Under the pieces are notes generated by a model. The model did not search any database, was not told the DNA's origin, and saw only the letters and a list, made by a program, of their open reading frames with translations. From Mycobacterium talmoniae (GTDB lineage Bacteria > Actinomycetota > Actinomycetes > Mycobacteriales > Mycobacteriaceae), in the NCBI GenBank assembly GCA_002967005.1, contig PPEA01000651.1:1-46196 (forward strand): a DNA stretch of 46,196 nt, in the 5' to 3' direction. The position numbers were made by a program, and so were the translations under genes. Each line of letters begins with the position of its first letter. The first letter of the stretch is position 1. This document shows positions 25,275 through 33,430 of this stretch, one piece after another.

Positions 25275-26472
25275 CCACTACGAGTCGGAATTATCGGTGG
25301 CGCAGCAGCTCTATCGTGCGCTGGCTGCCGGAGACCGGGATCACGTGGTGTCGCTGCTGCATCCGGACTTTGTCGGCCGTGTCACCGAGGGACTACCGCT
25401 CGACATGGGTGGTGAGCACATCGGTGCCGAAGCCATGCAGACCAATTTGTGGTGGCGAATCGGTCGTCATTACTGTGTGGAAGCGCGGGCCGAGGAATTC
25501 AAAATGCTCGATGACGGCAGGCTCTTCGTCGCGGGCCGATATCGTGGCACTGCGCGGGCGTCAGGACGGCAGCTCGATGCGGCATTCATTCATGTGATCG
25601 GTTTCGCGTCCGACGGGCGGATCGTGTCACTGGACCAATTGACCGACAGTGCTGCCTGGGTGGAAGCCCTGGGCGCCGACGCTGCACCGGAAACGATCGA
25701 TTACTCGGTGATCGACGGTGTGGCCACCGTCTGCCTGAACCGACCCGATGCGCGCAACGCCATCAATCTACAAGTGGCGCAGGAGACCTTGGAGATCGCT
25801 CGCCGGATCGCCGCCGATCACTCCGTTCGCGCGGTGTTGATCTGCGGAAACGGGGCCGCCTTGACGGTCGGCGGCGACATCGACTATTTCCGGCAACGTC
25901 GTCCGGCAGACCTGGGTGATCTGTTCAGGCAGATGACCACTCGGTTCCACGAGGCGTTTCGCGTGCTGAGCCACATCGATGCCCCGATCGTGACCGCTGC
26001 GCACGGCGCTGTCGCCGGTGGCGGCCTGGGGTATGTATACGCGGCAGACCTCGTGTTGGCGGCCGAGGGCACCCGATTCGTGACAGGCTTCGCGGGTCTG
26101 GGCTTATCCGGCGACGGTGGTGGCACCTGGCACCTGCCGCGACTAGTTGGGCCGCGTCGGGCAGCGCAGGCTTATCTGCGCAATACGCCGATCGAGGCGG
26201 CCGAGGCGCTCGAGTGGGGACTGATCAACGAGATCGTGGCCGCCGACGAACTCCGTGATCGAGCCGTAGCGCTGGCGAATCAACTTGCCCACGGGCCCAC
26301 CAGGGGGTTCGCGAAAATGCGTGCTCTGTTGCGGGACTCGTGGAACAACGACTTGTCGACACAATTGCACGCCGAGACCGAAGCGCTCGAGATTACCGGG
26401 AACACCGCTGACGCAGCGAACGCGCTGGCCGCATTTGCGGTAAAACGAGGGCCCAGTTTCACAGGAAGGTAA
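25264..26472 (+). CDS. Fusion of SnoaL/NTF2-like domain with crotonase domain
   Basis: A 402-residue two-domain protein. Residues 1-135 look like a SnoaL/NTF2-like cone (AQQLYRALAAGDRDHVVSLL; FVAGRYRGTARASGRQLDAAFIHVIGF). From about residue 144 a complete crotonase follows (VATVCLNRPDARNAIN; VGGDIDYF; Asp284 in GLSGDGGGTWHLPRLVG). As in crotonases 2 and 3 the acidic residue is at the isomerase position and the hydratase glutamates are missing. ATG at 25264 overlaps the MaoC end by 11 bases; a longer frame upstream lies inside MaoC. The two domains may act on the same CoA ester, but which reaction each performs is unknown. Confidence 0.87.
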   Translation: MSDSHYESELSVAQQLYRALAAGDRDHVVSLLHPDFVGRVTEGLPLDMGGEHIGAEAMQTNLWWRIGRHYCVEARAEEFKMLDDGRLFVAGRYRGTARASGRQLDAAFIHVIGFASDGRIVSLDQLTDSAAWVEALGADAAPETIDYSVIDGVATVCLNRPDARNAINLQVAQETLEIARRIAADHSVRAVLICGNGAALTVGGDIDYFRQRRPADLGDLFRQMTTRFHEAFRVLSHIDAPIVTAAHGAVAGGGLGYVYAADLVLAAEGTRFVTGFAGLGLSGDGGGTWHLPRLVGPRRAAQAYLRNTPIEAAEALEWGLINEIVAADELRDRAVALANQLAHGPTRGFAKMRALLRDSWNNDLSTQLHAETEALEITGNTADAANALAAFAVKRGPSFTGR

Positions 26473-26475
26473 GGC

Positions 26476-27635
26476 ATGGCCGGATTGATCAACGATTCCG
26501 TCGAACACAGGGCGGTCCGTGACAGTGTGGCCGGTATCGCTGCGCGTTACGGGTCGCGCTACTTTCTGCAGCGCGGCCGCGCTGGCGAGGGGATCGAGGA
26601 TCTCTGGAAGGACTTGGGTGCCGCGGGACTGCTGGGACTGCACCTGCCCGAGGAGTACGGCGGCGGGGGAGGAGGAATGACCGAAGCGGTCGTCGTCGTC
26701 GAGGAACTCGGCGCCCACGGCATGCCGTTGCTCATCTGGGTCATCTCGCCGGCGATCTGCGGCAACATCTTGTCCCAACACGGGTCGGTTTCGCTGAAGC
26801 AGCAATGGCTGCCGTCGATCGCGACGGGAGCAAGAAAATGGCATTTGGTCTGACCGAACCCGATGCCGGATCCAACAGCCACAACCTCAAGACGACCGCG
26901 CGGAGGACCGGGGCCGGATGGACGATTACGGGGAGCAAATACTACATCTCCGCAGTGGACCAAGCCAGTGCGATCCTGATCGTGGCCCGCGATGCCGATC
27001 ATTCGACGCCGGAGAAGAACGCGCTGTCACTGTTCGTGGTGCCCACCGACAGCCCTGGCTTGACCTACCGGCCTATCGATACGTCGATCGTGTCGCCCGA
27101 CAAGCAATTCCTTGTCTACCTAGATCAAGTCCAGGTCGGTGAGGAGGCGCTGATCGGCGTGGCCGGCAACGGATTGCGGCAAGTGTTCGACGGGCTGAAC
27201 CCGGAACGAATTCTCGTGGGCGCGTTGTGCGGCGGCATTGGTAGATACGCCATCGACAAGGCGTGCGCGTACGCCAAGCAGCGTTGTGTCTGGTCCACAC
27301 CTATCGGGGCGCATCAGGGTATCGCCCATCCGCTGGCGGAAGCCCACATCGCCGTCGAGCTCAGTCGGATGGCGACGGCACGCAGCGCCGAAATGTTCGA
27401 TGCCGGCCAGCCGGCCGGCGAAGCCGCCAACATCGCGAAGTTCGCTGCGTCGGAAGCAGCGCTGAAAGCTCTTGACCAAGCCATCCAAACCCACGGCGGC
27501 AACGGGCTCTCCAACGAATACGGGCTATCCGAACTCTGGTTCGTAACCCGGTTGATGCGTACCGCGCCCGTCAGCCGTGAGATGACCCTGAACTTCATTG
27601 CGCAGACTTCGTTAGGTCTGCCTCGCTCCTACTAA
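26476..27635 (+). pseudogene. Acyl-CoA dehydrogenase with apparent single-base frameshift
   Basis: The N-terminal third reads from ATG 26476 (LHLPEEYGGGGGG; LKQQWLPSIATG). The frame shifts near 26830, and the FAD-binding core (KKMAFGLTEPDAGSNS) and C-terminal domain (IQTHGGNGLSNEYGL; PVSREMTLNFIAQTSLGLPRSY) continue in another frame to 27635. Adding one G to the GGG run in the codons for ATG-S restores ATGSKKMAF and a protein of about 386 residues. NPERIL may supply an isovaleryl-CoA-dehydrogenase-type glutamate. In this operon it could act as the LvaC-like enzyme that eliminates phosphate from a phosphoacyl-CoA made by the kinase at 23651, or as an ordinary dehydrogenase. Confidence 0.82.
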
Positions 27636-27654
27636 CCGACGAAGGTGGTGGCAG

Positions 27655-28977
27655 ATGAGCAAAGAACAGCAGTTTGACGCCGTCGTCATAGGCGCCGGAG
27701 CGGGGGGCCTGTTCACAGCGGCCCGCTTGGCCCACCGCGGCTACCGCACCCTGGTCGTCGAGCGCCTCGACAAGGTCGGCGGGCGGGCATCCACCGACGA
27801 CATCGACGGATTCAAGGTCAACAACGGTGCCATCGTCATCGAGGTTGGCGGAATAACCCAGCAGACCTTTGAAGAGGTGGGCGCGCGGTTCGACGTCCGC
27901 GAGCCGAAACCACCGATCCTGTACCGCATCGCGGGCAAAGATGTGGACGTCACCGGAGGCGGTTGGGGATTTCTGCTGAGCAAGCTCACTCGCCAGGGCG
28001 CGAAATTGGTCAAGGGAATCGGTGCCGCACGCAACGATTCCGGCCTGCCCACCGACGAGCTCTCCACCGAGCAATGGGTAGCCAAATACACGAAAAACGA
28101 TGGTGTACACGGAATCTTCCGTAATATGTGTGCGTCGGTGTTCGCGGTGGGGTCTGAGGACTTACCGGCGCGGGTGTTTCTGACCTACTTCACCCGAAAG
28201 AGCGCGTTCAAGCGGTTCGGTTTCCATCCGGAGGGAACGATTGGCCTGTGGCGGGCTCTGTCGGAAGTCGTTGAGTCACGCGGGGGCAGGGTCTGGTTGT
28301 CCACTCCCGCGGTCAAGATCATCTCCGACAACGGTGCGGTAACCGGCGTCGAAGTGCTGCGTAACGGCGAGAAGATAGCCATTGCAACGCCGGTTGTGGT
28401 CAGTGATGTGGGTCCGGCGGCCACTGTCGCATTGCTCGGTGAGCACGCTGTGCCGAACGACTATCTGGAACTGGTGCAACGGGGTGACCGCCCCACCTCG
28501 ATGATCTCAGTGAACTTCGCCAGCCGGGAGCGGCTGATCGACGTTCCGGGCATGCTCAGCTTTGCCAGGTCGCGACGGCTAGCCTACATCGCCAACTTCA
28601 CCGACACCTGCCCTGAGATGGCCCCCGACGGCTGGAATCTCTACGTCGGCACCTCTGTGCCAAAGCCGTCTCTCGGCGATTTCGACGAGGCCGCCGAAAC
28701 AGAGCTCCTGCTGCAGGATCTGCAGGATCAGATCGATCGATTCAATGACCGCGCAAGAATATTGAACGTTGCGGTCACGCGTGACGATTGGCCGCCACAG
28801 CGGGCCGTAGCGGGATTCGACCTTCCACACGACACACCGTTCGCGGGGTTGTGGAATGTCGGCGACGGCGTGAAGGAATACGCCAACGGTGGCACCACAG
28901 CCTGCGCTGAAACCGCCAAACTGGTGGTCGACAAGATCATCGCCACCCATCGACCTGCCCTGTTGTCGGGCACATGA
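27655..28977 (+). CDS. FAD-dependent oxidoreductase (phytoene desaturase/amine oxidase-like)
   Basis: A 440-residue flavoprotein. The N-terminal FAD-binding motif is VVIGAGAGGLFTAARLAHRG with the acidic end of the second strand in VVERLDKVGGRAST; the C-terminal FAD motif is GLWNVGDGVKEYANGGTTACAETAK. It belongs to the desaturase/NAD(P)-like group, which dehydrogenates isoprenoids and other lipids. It follows the acyl-CoA dehydrogenase by 19 bases and ends the operon, 25 bp before the convergent TetR gene. The substrate is unknown; a terpenoid or steroid-like compound would suit the fold. Confidence 0.9.
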   Translation: MSKEQQFDAVVIGAGAGGLFTAARLAHRGYRTLVVERLDKVGGRASTDDIDGFKVNNGAIVIEVGGITQQTFEEVGARFDVREPKPPILYRIAGKDVDVTGGGWGFLLSKLTRQGAKLVKGIGAARNDSGLPTDELSTEQWVAKYTKNDGVHGIFRNMCASVFAVGSEDLPARVFLTYFTRKSAFKRFGFHPEGTIGLWRALSEVVESRGGRVWLSTPAVKIISDNGAVTGVEVLRNGEKIAIATPVVVSDVGPAATVALLGEHAVPNDYLELVQRGDRPTSMISVNFASRERLIDVPGMLSFARSRRLAYIANFTDTCPEMAPDGWNLYVGTSVPKPSLGDFDEAAETELLLQDLQDQIDRFNDRARILNVAVTRDDWPPQRAVAGFDLPHDTPFAGLWNVGDGVKEYANGGTTACAETAKLVVDKIIATHRPALLSGT

Positions 28978-29002
28978 TCATCTTCGATGCTGACCCGCGA
29001 CG

Positions 29003-29659
29003 CTATGCGTGCTCACCGAGTGCGTGACGGACGAACGACTGGGCGTTGGCGACCACGACCTCCGGTAAGCCGCGGCGCGGATCCCACCACTCAAGGGCCC
29101 AGTTCAGCATGCCCAGAACCAGCATTTGCGCGATGTAAAGATCGAAGTCGGCGCGGAGTTCGCCGGAGCGGGCCAAGTCGTTGATGATCCTGCGCCAAAT
29201 CTCGCCATAGCGCTCTTCCTCCTCAATCTGGCGCTTGCGGATCTTCAGCGGCACCTGACCCGCGTTTCGAATGGAAGCGGTTGCGTAGTCGGATATCTCG
29301 AGTGCGTGACGCAAGTGCGCTTCGACCGCTGCGAGTAGGCGGTCCATCGCGGTGGCATCGGGGGGTAAGGCGTCAAGCACCGCAGCGACGTGCTTGCGGA
29401 TATCGGCGATCCCAACCCACATGACTTCTTCGATGAGATCGTCGCGGGATGGATAGTAGTAGTAGATGGCCGGCGTCTGCAGGTCGGCGTGTGCGGCCAC
29501 GGCATTCAGGCGAAGGCCGGCATAGCCCTTTGTGCTGAGCACGTGCGCCGCTGCGTCAAGAATTCGGGTGCGTGTCTGCGCCGCCTTCGAATCGCCGGTG
29601 GCATCACGGCCCGCGGGAGAGACGGTCGGAGACGAGCCGTTCCCTGTCCCGCTGACCAT
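29003..29659 (-). CDS. TetR family regulator (TetR-4), paralogue of TetR-1
   Basis: A 218-residue TetR protein. TRILDAAAHVLSTKGYAGLR and LQTPAIYYYYPSRDDLIEEV form the DNA-binding domain. The ligand domain shares long stretches with TetR-1 at 2696-3385 (AVEAHLRH-LE-SDY-TASIRN-GQVP; KRQ-EE-RYG-IWRR; WWDPRRG). The DNA-recognition helix is nearly the same, so both may bind similar sites, for example the 19-bp motif seen three times in the window. It lies at the end of the kinase/dehydrogenase operon, convergent with it. Confidence 0.92.
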   Translation of the reverse strand: MVSGTGNGSSPTVSPAGRDATGDSKAAQTRTRILDAAAHVLSTKGYAGLRLNAVAAHADLQTPAIYYYYPSRDDLIEEVMWVGIADIRKHVAAVLDALPPDATAMDRLLAAVEAHLRHALEISDYATASIRNAGQVPLKIRKRQIEEEERYGEIWRRIINDLARSGELRADFDLYIAQMLVLGMLNWALEWWDPRRGLPEVVVANAQSFVRHALGEHA

Positions 29660-29750
29660 CAGCTGATGATAACGCCGGGGTGATCAGCCCGCCGGATCCG
29701 GGTCACCGAGGAAGCGAGATCCCCAGTCACCGGCCGCGCTCGGTCGGCGG

Positions 29751-30404
29751 TCAAAGGTCAGCGCGAAGGCCGCGGATGATGAGGCTCAGCCCGTACTCGA
29801 AAGCGGCTGGGTCGAGATGCGCCGCATAGTTCGCGGCGTCTGCGCTCAGGCCCGGAAATCCCTCCGCGCGCTTGTGGCGGATTTCCAAGGGAAGCTGGCG
29901 TAACGCCGGTGATTCCTGGGCGACTGCGAATCCGATTGCATAACTGGTGAGTACACCAAGCACGTGCAAGGCGTTTTCGGAGGAAAAGCCGGCATCGCGT
30001 AGGGCGGTGAGGATGAGTTCACGGCGTTGGAACAGCCCGGGTTTGAGCTTGTCGTCGGTGAGGGCGATGGTCAGCAGGTTGGGGTGGTGCTGGCAGATGG
30101 CGTGCAGTTCGCGTACCGCGTCGCCGACTCGCTCATGCCACGGTCCGTTGGTCGTCGGCCGCGCGGGGATTTCCTCGAAGGCCAGCGCCGTCACGGCCTC
30201 GTAGAGCTCCTGCTTGTCGCGCACATACCCGTAGAGCGTCATCACGCCCATCCCCATCTCGTCGGCGAGTTGGCGCATGCTGAATGCTCCCGGCTCCCCG
30301 CTGTCGATCAAGCGCAATGCGGTGCGCAGCACTTCGGCACGGGTGAAGCGCGGACGCGGACCGCGTCGGCTCGGCCGGTCTGAGTTTCTCGAACCTGTTG
30401 ACAC
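29751..30404 (-). CDS. TetR family regulator (TetR-5, YGY subfamily)
   Basis: A 217-residue TetR protein with FSMRQLADEMGMGVMTLYGYVRDKQELYEAV as DNA-binding region and a C-terminal domain resembling that of TetR-2 (LTSYAIGFAVAQES). No ATG fits. GTG at 30404 is the best start because conserved sequence begins just after it and two candidate operators lie directly upstream; an in-frame ATG at 30647 would lie inside the divergent LuxE-like gene. It is divergent from the LuxE-LuxC operon and is its likely regulator. Confidence 0.88.
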   Translation of the reverse strand: MSTGSRNSDRPSRRGPRPRFTRAEVLRTALRLIDSGEPGAFSMRQLADEMGMGVMTLYGYVRDKQELYEAVTALAFEEIPARPTTNGPWHERVGDAVRELHAICQHHPNLLTIALTDDKLKPGLFQRRELILTALRDAGFSSENALHVLGVLTSYAIGFAVAQESPALRQLPLEIRHKRAEGFPGLSADAANYAAHLDPAAFEYGLSLIIRGLRADL

Positions 30405-30411
30405 GCCTACA

Positions 30412-30426
30412 CCGTACAGCTTACGG
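30412..30426. promoter_or_regulatory. CCGTA-N5-TACGG inverted repeat, operator candidate A
   Basis: CCGTACAGCTTACGG, with one more matching base on each side (A...T), eight bases upstream of the TetR-5 GTG. The centre is 32 bp from the second copy at 30444-30458, about three helical turns, so two dimers would bind the same face. The core is identical in layout to the perfect repeat at 15814-15842 upstream of TetR-2. Confidence 0.75.
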
Positions 30427-30443
30427 TTTAGCTCAATATATCT

Positions 30444-30458
30444 CCGTACGGCATACGG
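30444..30458. promoter_or_regulatory. CCGTA-N5-TACGG inverted repeat, operator candidate B
   Basis: CCGTACGGCATACGG, the second copy in the TetR-5/LuxE-like divergent gap, 25 bp before the GTG of the LuxE-like gene. It is positioned to block that promoter, while copy A blocks the TetR gene. Chance expectation for ten fixed bases in a 46-kb window is about 0.04, and the window has three. Confidence 0.75.
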
Positions 30459-30482
30459 GGAAGTTGTGCAGGAGGAGTTCGG

Positions 30483-31925
30483 GTGACGATATCCGCTGTT
30501 GCGATCCCGCCCTCGGCGGCAGATGTTCGGGCCTTTGCCGACACGCCAGCCGAGTTCTTTGGCCATTCCTGGTACGCCATGCAGCACCTGCCGGCCGAGG
30601 AACTCGGCGCGTTGCAGTTGGCGGCACTGCGGATGCGCTTCGAGCAATTGCGCGATGCGATTCCCACCCTGACCGCGATGGCCGCGGAGGCCGGTGTCAC
30701 CGCCATCGAATGCCTTAACGATGTGGTGCCGCTCCTATTCCAGCACTCGGTATACAAGTCCTATCCGGTCTCGCTGCTGGTGAAGAATCGGTTCACCGCG
30801 CTGACCCGGTGGCTGGATCGGCTGACTACCCATGACCTGAGCGCGATCGACGTGAGCGGATGCGACAGCATCGATTCGTGGCTGGATGTGCTGGACGCCC
30901 AGACCCCGCTGCGGGTGGCGCACACCTCCGGCACCGCCGGGATGATGTCCTTCCTGCCACGTGGGATAGGTGAATGGGATCAGATGTTCGCCGCGGCGCG
31001 CTGCGGACTGTTCCAGTACTCCGATCCGGCTGGGACGGGCGGTCGACACGACGGCGAGTACTTCAACCTGGTGTGGCCACTCTACCGGTACGGTCGCAGC
31101 GCGATCATGCGCGCGCCGCAGATGGGATTACCGCACCTACTGGGGTCTGAGGAGCGGTTGCATGCGCTGCGCCCCGGACGGATGAGTTCCGACTCGATGT
31201 TCCTCGCCGGCCGGCTACGGGCTGCAGCGGCCCGCGGCGAGATTGACCAGCTCGAGATCAATCCGGCACTGAGCGTGCGCAAGGAGCAGTTCGAGCGTGA
31301 GCAGCGTGAAATGGCCGAGACGATGCCCCGGTTCGTCGACCAGATCGTGGAGCGGTTGCGCGGCGAGCGGGTGTGGGTGCTGGCGACCTGGAATGTGCTC
31401 TACTCGATCGCCGAAGCCGCGTTGAGTAAGGGCATTTCCAACGTCTTCGCGCCCGATTCACTGGTGAGCACCGGCGGCGGGGCGAAGGGTGCGGTCGTCC
31501 CCAACGACTGGGAGCAGACCGTTCGCACGTTCACCGGTGTCGACCACATCCAGCACATGTACGTGATGTCCGAAATTACCGCGATGAACAAAATGTGTGA
31601 GCACGGCAGATACCACTTTGAGCCGTGGATCATCCCGTTCGTGTTGGACCCGGTGGAAGGTAGCGTGCTGCCCAGGGAAGGTGAGCAGACCGGCCGTGCG
31701 GCGGTGTTCGACCTGTTGGCCTCCAGCTACTGGGGCGGGTACATCACCGGCGACGAGGTGTCCGCCCGATTCGACGCTTGCGAGTGCGGGCGCACCACCC
31801 CGCACCTGGCTAGGCGCATTGAGCGATTCAGCGATAAGCAGGGCGGCGACGACAAGATCACCTGCGTCGCGTCCGAGGATGCCCATCGGGCCGCGCTGGA
31901 ATTCCTCAACGAGAGGCTCGCCTGA
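30483..31925 (+). CDS. LuxE/PaaK-like acyl-activating enzyme
   Basis: A 480-residue protein of the acyl-protein synthetase (LuxE) / phenylacetate-CoA ligase-like branch of adenylate-forming enzymes. HTSGTAG at 147-153 is the ATP-binding loop, GGYITGDEVSARFDACECGRTTPHL is the usual GD and cysteine-rich segment, and GGDDKI ends the domain. LuxE activates a fatty acid and passes it to the reductase LuxC. The adjacent LuxC-like gene, overlapping by one base, makes the same job likely here. The GTG start at 30483 has GGAGGAG nearby. It is longer than classical LuxE (about 370-380 residues). Confidence 0.85.
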   Translation: MTISAVAIPPSAADVRAFADTPAEFFGHSWYAMQHLPAEELGALQLAALRMRFEQLRDAIPTLTAMAAEAGVTAIECLNDVVPLLFQHSVYKSYPVSLLVKNRFTALTRWLDRLTTHDLSAIDVSGCDSIDSWLDVLDAQTPLRVAHTSGTAGMMSFLPRGIGEWDQMFAAARCGLFQYSDPAGTGGRHDGEYFNLVWPLYRYGRSAIMRAPQMGLPHLLGSEERLHALRPGRMSSDSMFLAGRLRAAAARGEIDQLEINPALSVRKEQFEREQREMAETMPRFVDQIVERLRGERVWVLATWNVLYSIAEAALSKGISNVFAPDSLVSTGGGAKGAVVPNDWEQTVRTFTGVDHIQHMYVMSEITAMNKMCEHGRYHFEPWIIPFVLDPVEGSVLPREGEQTGRAAVFDLLASSYWGGYITGDEVSARFDACECGRTTPHLARRIERFSDKQGGDDKITCVASEDAHRAALEFLNERLA

Positions 31926-33430
31926 TGACCGCGACGCCGCGTGATACCCGCACGCCGAAGCGCGTCGTTCCGGCATATGTGCGCGGCGAGATCTTGTGTG
32001 ACGCGCTCGTCACGTTCGACGGTCGGGGCGGTACGGCGAGTTTCCAGGCGCCCGACGCGAGCCGGGTGGTATCGGCGCTGCCCCTGCGCGACCCCCGCCG
32101 GCTATCGGATGTGCATCAGCTGCCCTTCTCGGAAATCGTCGACTACCTCGACGAGCTGGGTCGGCACCTCGTACTGCGATCCAATGCGCACCTACAACAG
32201 GCGCTGGAACACTCCTCGCAGTGGTCAGACATGACCACCCCGCTGGTTCGCGCGTCGTTCCAGCAACTCCCGGCCCTGTTCAGCGCCGACTCGGTGCGTC
32301 AGCTCGCCGAGGCGACGATTGGCGTGCCCTACCTGGAGGGCTGGGTCAAGCGGGCCATGCCCGACGGGCGGGTGGCGAGTATCCGCGCGATGGGTGCTCG
32401 CACTGTGCACGTCATCGCCGGCAACAGCCCGCTCATCGCGGCGCTGTCCATCGTGCGCAACGCGGTGGCGCGGTCGGACGCGGTGATCAAAACGCCGTCC
32501 AACGACCCGCTCACCGCGCTGGCCATTGCGCAGACCATGGCCGAGATGGCGCCTGGTCATCCGATCACCCGGCATGTTTCAGTGGCGTATTGGAAGGGCG
32601 GCGACACGCAGGTAGAGACGGCGCTGTATCAGCCAACCAATATCGAGAAGATTATCGCCTGGGGCGGGTTCGCGTCGGTCACCCATGTGCTGCGCTATGT
32701 CCAACCCGGGCTTGAGCTGATTTCGCTGGACCCGAAACGCAGCGCCACCATCATCGGGCCGGAAGCGTTCGAGTCGGAACAGACCCTCCAGGAGGTGGCA
32801 CTGCGGCTGGCCACCGACATCGGGGCGCTCAATCAGCTCGGTTGCGTCAACGCTCGTGTGGTGTACGTGGCTTGCGGGCTCGCGCCGGAGGGCCTGGACC
32901 GCCTCAACGCGCTCGGCGAGGCCGTCTATCAGCAGTTGCAACGTTTACCCGAGATGCTGAGCACACCAGCCAAGACCTTTGACCCGGAGCTGCGTGGCAG
33001 CCTGGACGCGTTGCGCGCCAGCCCGGAGTGGTATCGGGTCTACGGCGGGCGTGACGGTGAGGGCGCGGTCATCTGTTCGCAGCTGGACGAACCGGTGGAT
33101 TTCCACCGTTCACTATCCGGCCGGGTAGCCAACCTAGTCCCGATCGAGGACCCGGCCGACGCGGTCGCGTACGTCAACGCGTACACCCAGACGATCGGGA
33201 TCTACCCGGAGTCGCTGAAGACGACGCTGCGTGACGCGCTCGCGCTGCACGGAGCACAGCGGCTGGTGTCGCTCGGCTATGCCGCCGACCCGGACGTAAC
33301 GCTGCCACAAGACGCCATCGAGCCGATGCGCCGGATGGTGAAATGGATTGTCGATGAACAATGCGACCCGGAAACGGTCATCCCGCTGTGGGTTTCACAC
33401 GCCAACTCGGCCGAAAGGAGGCCAGCATGA
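31925..33430 (+). CDS. LuxC-like acyl-CoA/acyl-protein reductase
   Basis: A 501-residue aldehyde-dehydrogenase-fold protein of the LuxC family. VHVIAGNSPL (161-170) is the LuxC nucleotide-binding loop. Cys307 in GALNQLGCVNARVV lies where LuxC forms its acyl-thioester. It would reduce an activated acyl group to an aldehyde with NADPH. ATG at 31925 overlaps the LuxE-like stop (TGATG), and its stop overlaps the kinase-like gene (ATGA), so the genes are coupled. No LuxD thioesterase or canonical luciferase pair was found. Confidence 0.88.
   Translation: MTATPRDTRTPKRVVPAYVRGEILCDALVTFDGRGGTASFQAPDASRVVSALPLRDPRRLSDVHQLPFSEIVDYLDELGRHLVLRSNAHLQQALEHSSQWSDMTTPLVRASFQQLPALFSADSVRQLAEATIGVPYLEGWVKRAMPDGRVASIRAMGARTVHVIAGNSPLIAALSIVRNAVARSDAVIKTPSNDPLTALAIAQTMAEMAPGHPITRHVSVAYWKGGDTQVETALYQPTNIEKIIAWGGFASVTHVLRYVQPGLELISLDPKRSATIIGPEAFESEQTLQEVALRLATDIGALNQLGCVNARVVYVACGLAPEGLDRLNALGEAVYQQLQRLPEMLSTPAKTFDPELRGSLDALRASPEWYRVYGGRDGEGAVICSQLDEPVDFHRSLSGRVANLVPIEDPADAVAYVNAYTQTIGIYPESLKTTLRDALALHGAQRLVSLGYAADPDVTLPQDAIEPMRRMVKWIVDEQCDPETVIPLWVSHANSAERRPA

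Noticed and set aside
30405-30647. N-terminal extension of TetR-5 starting at an ATG at 30647
   Set aside because: It would run through the promoter and the coding region of the divergent LuxE-like gene, and the added residues are unlike TetR proteins.
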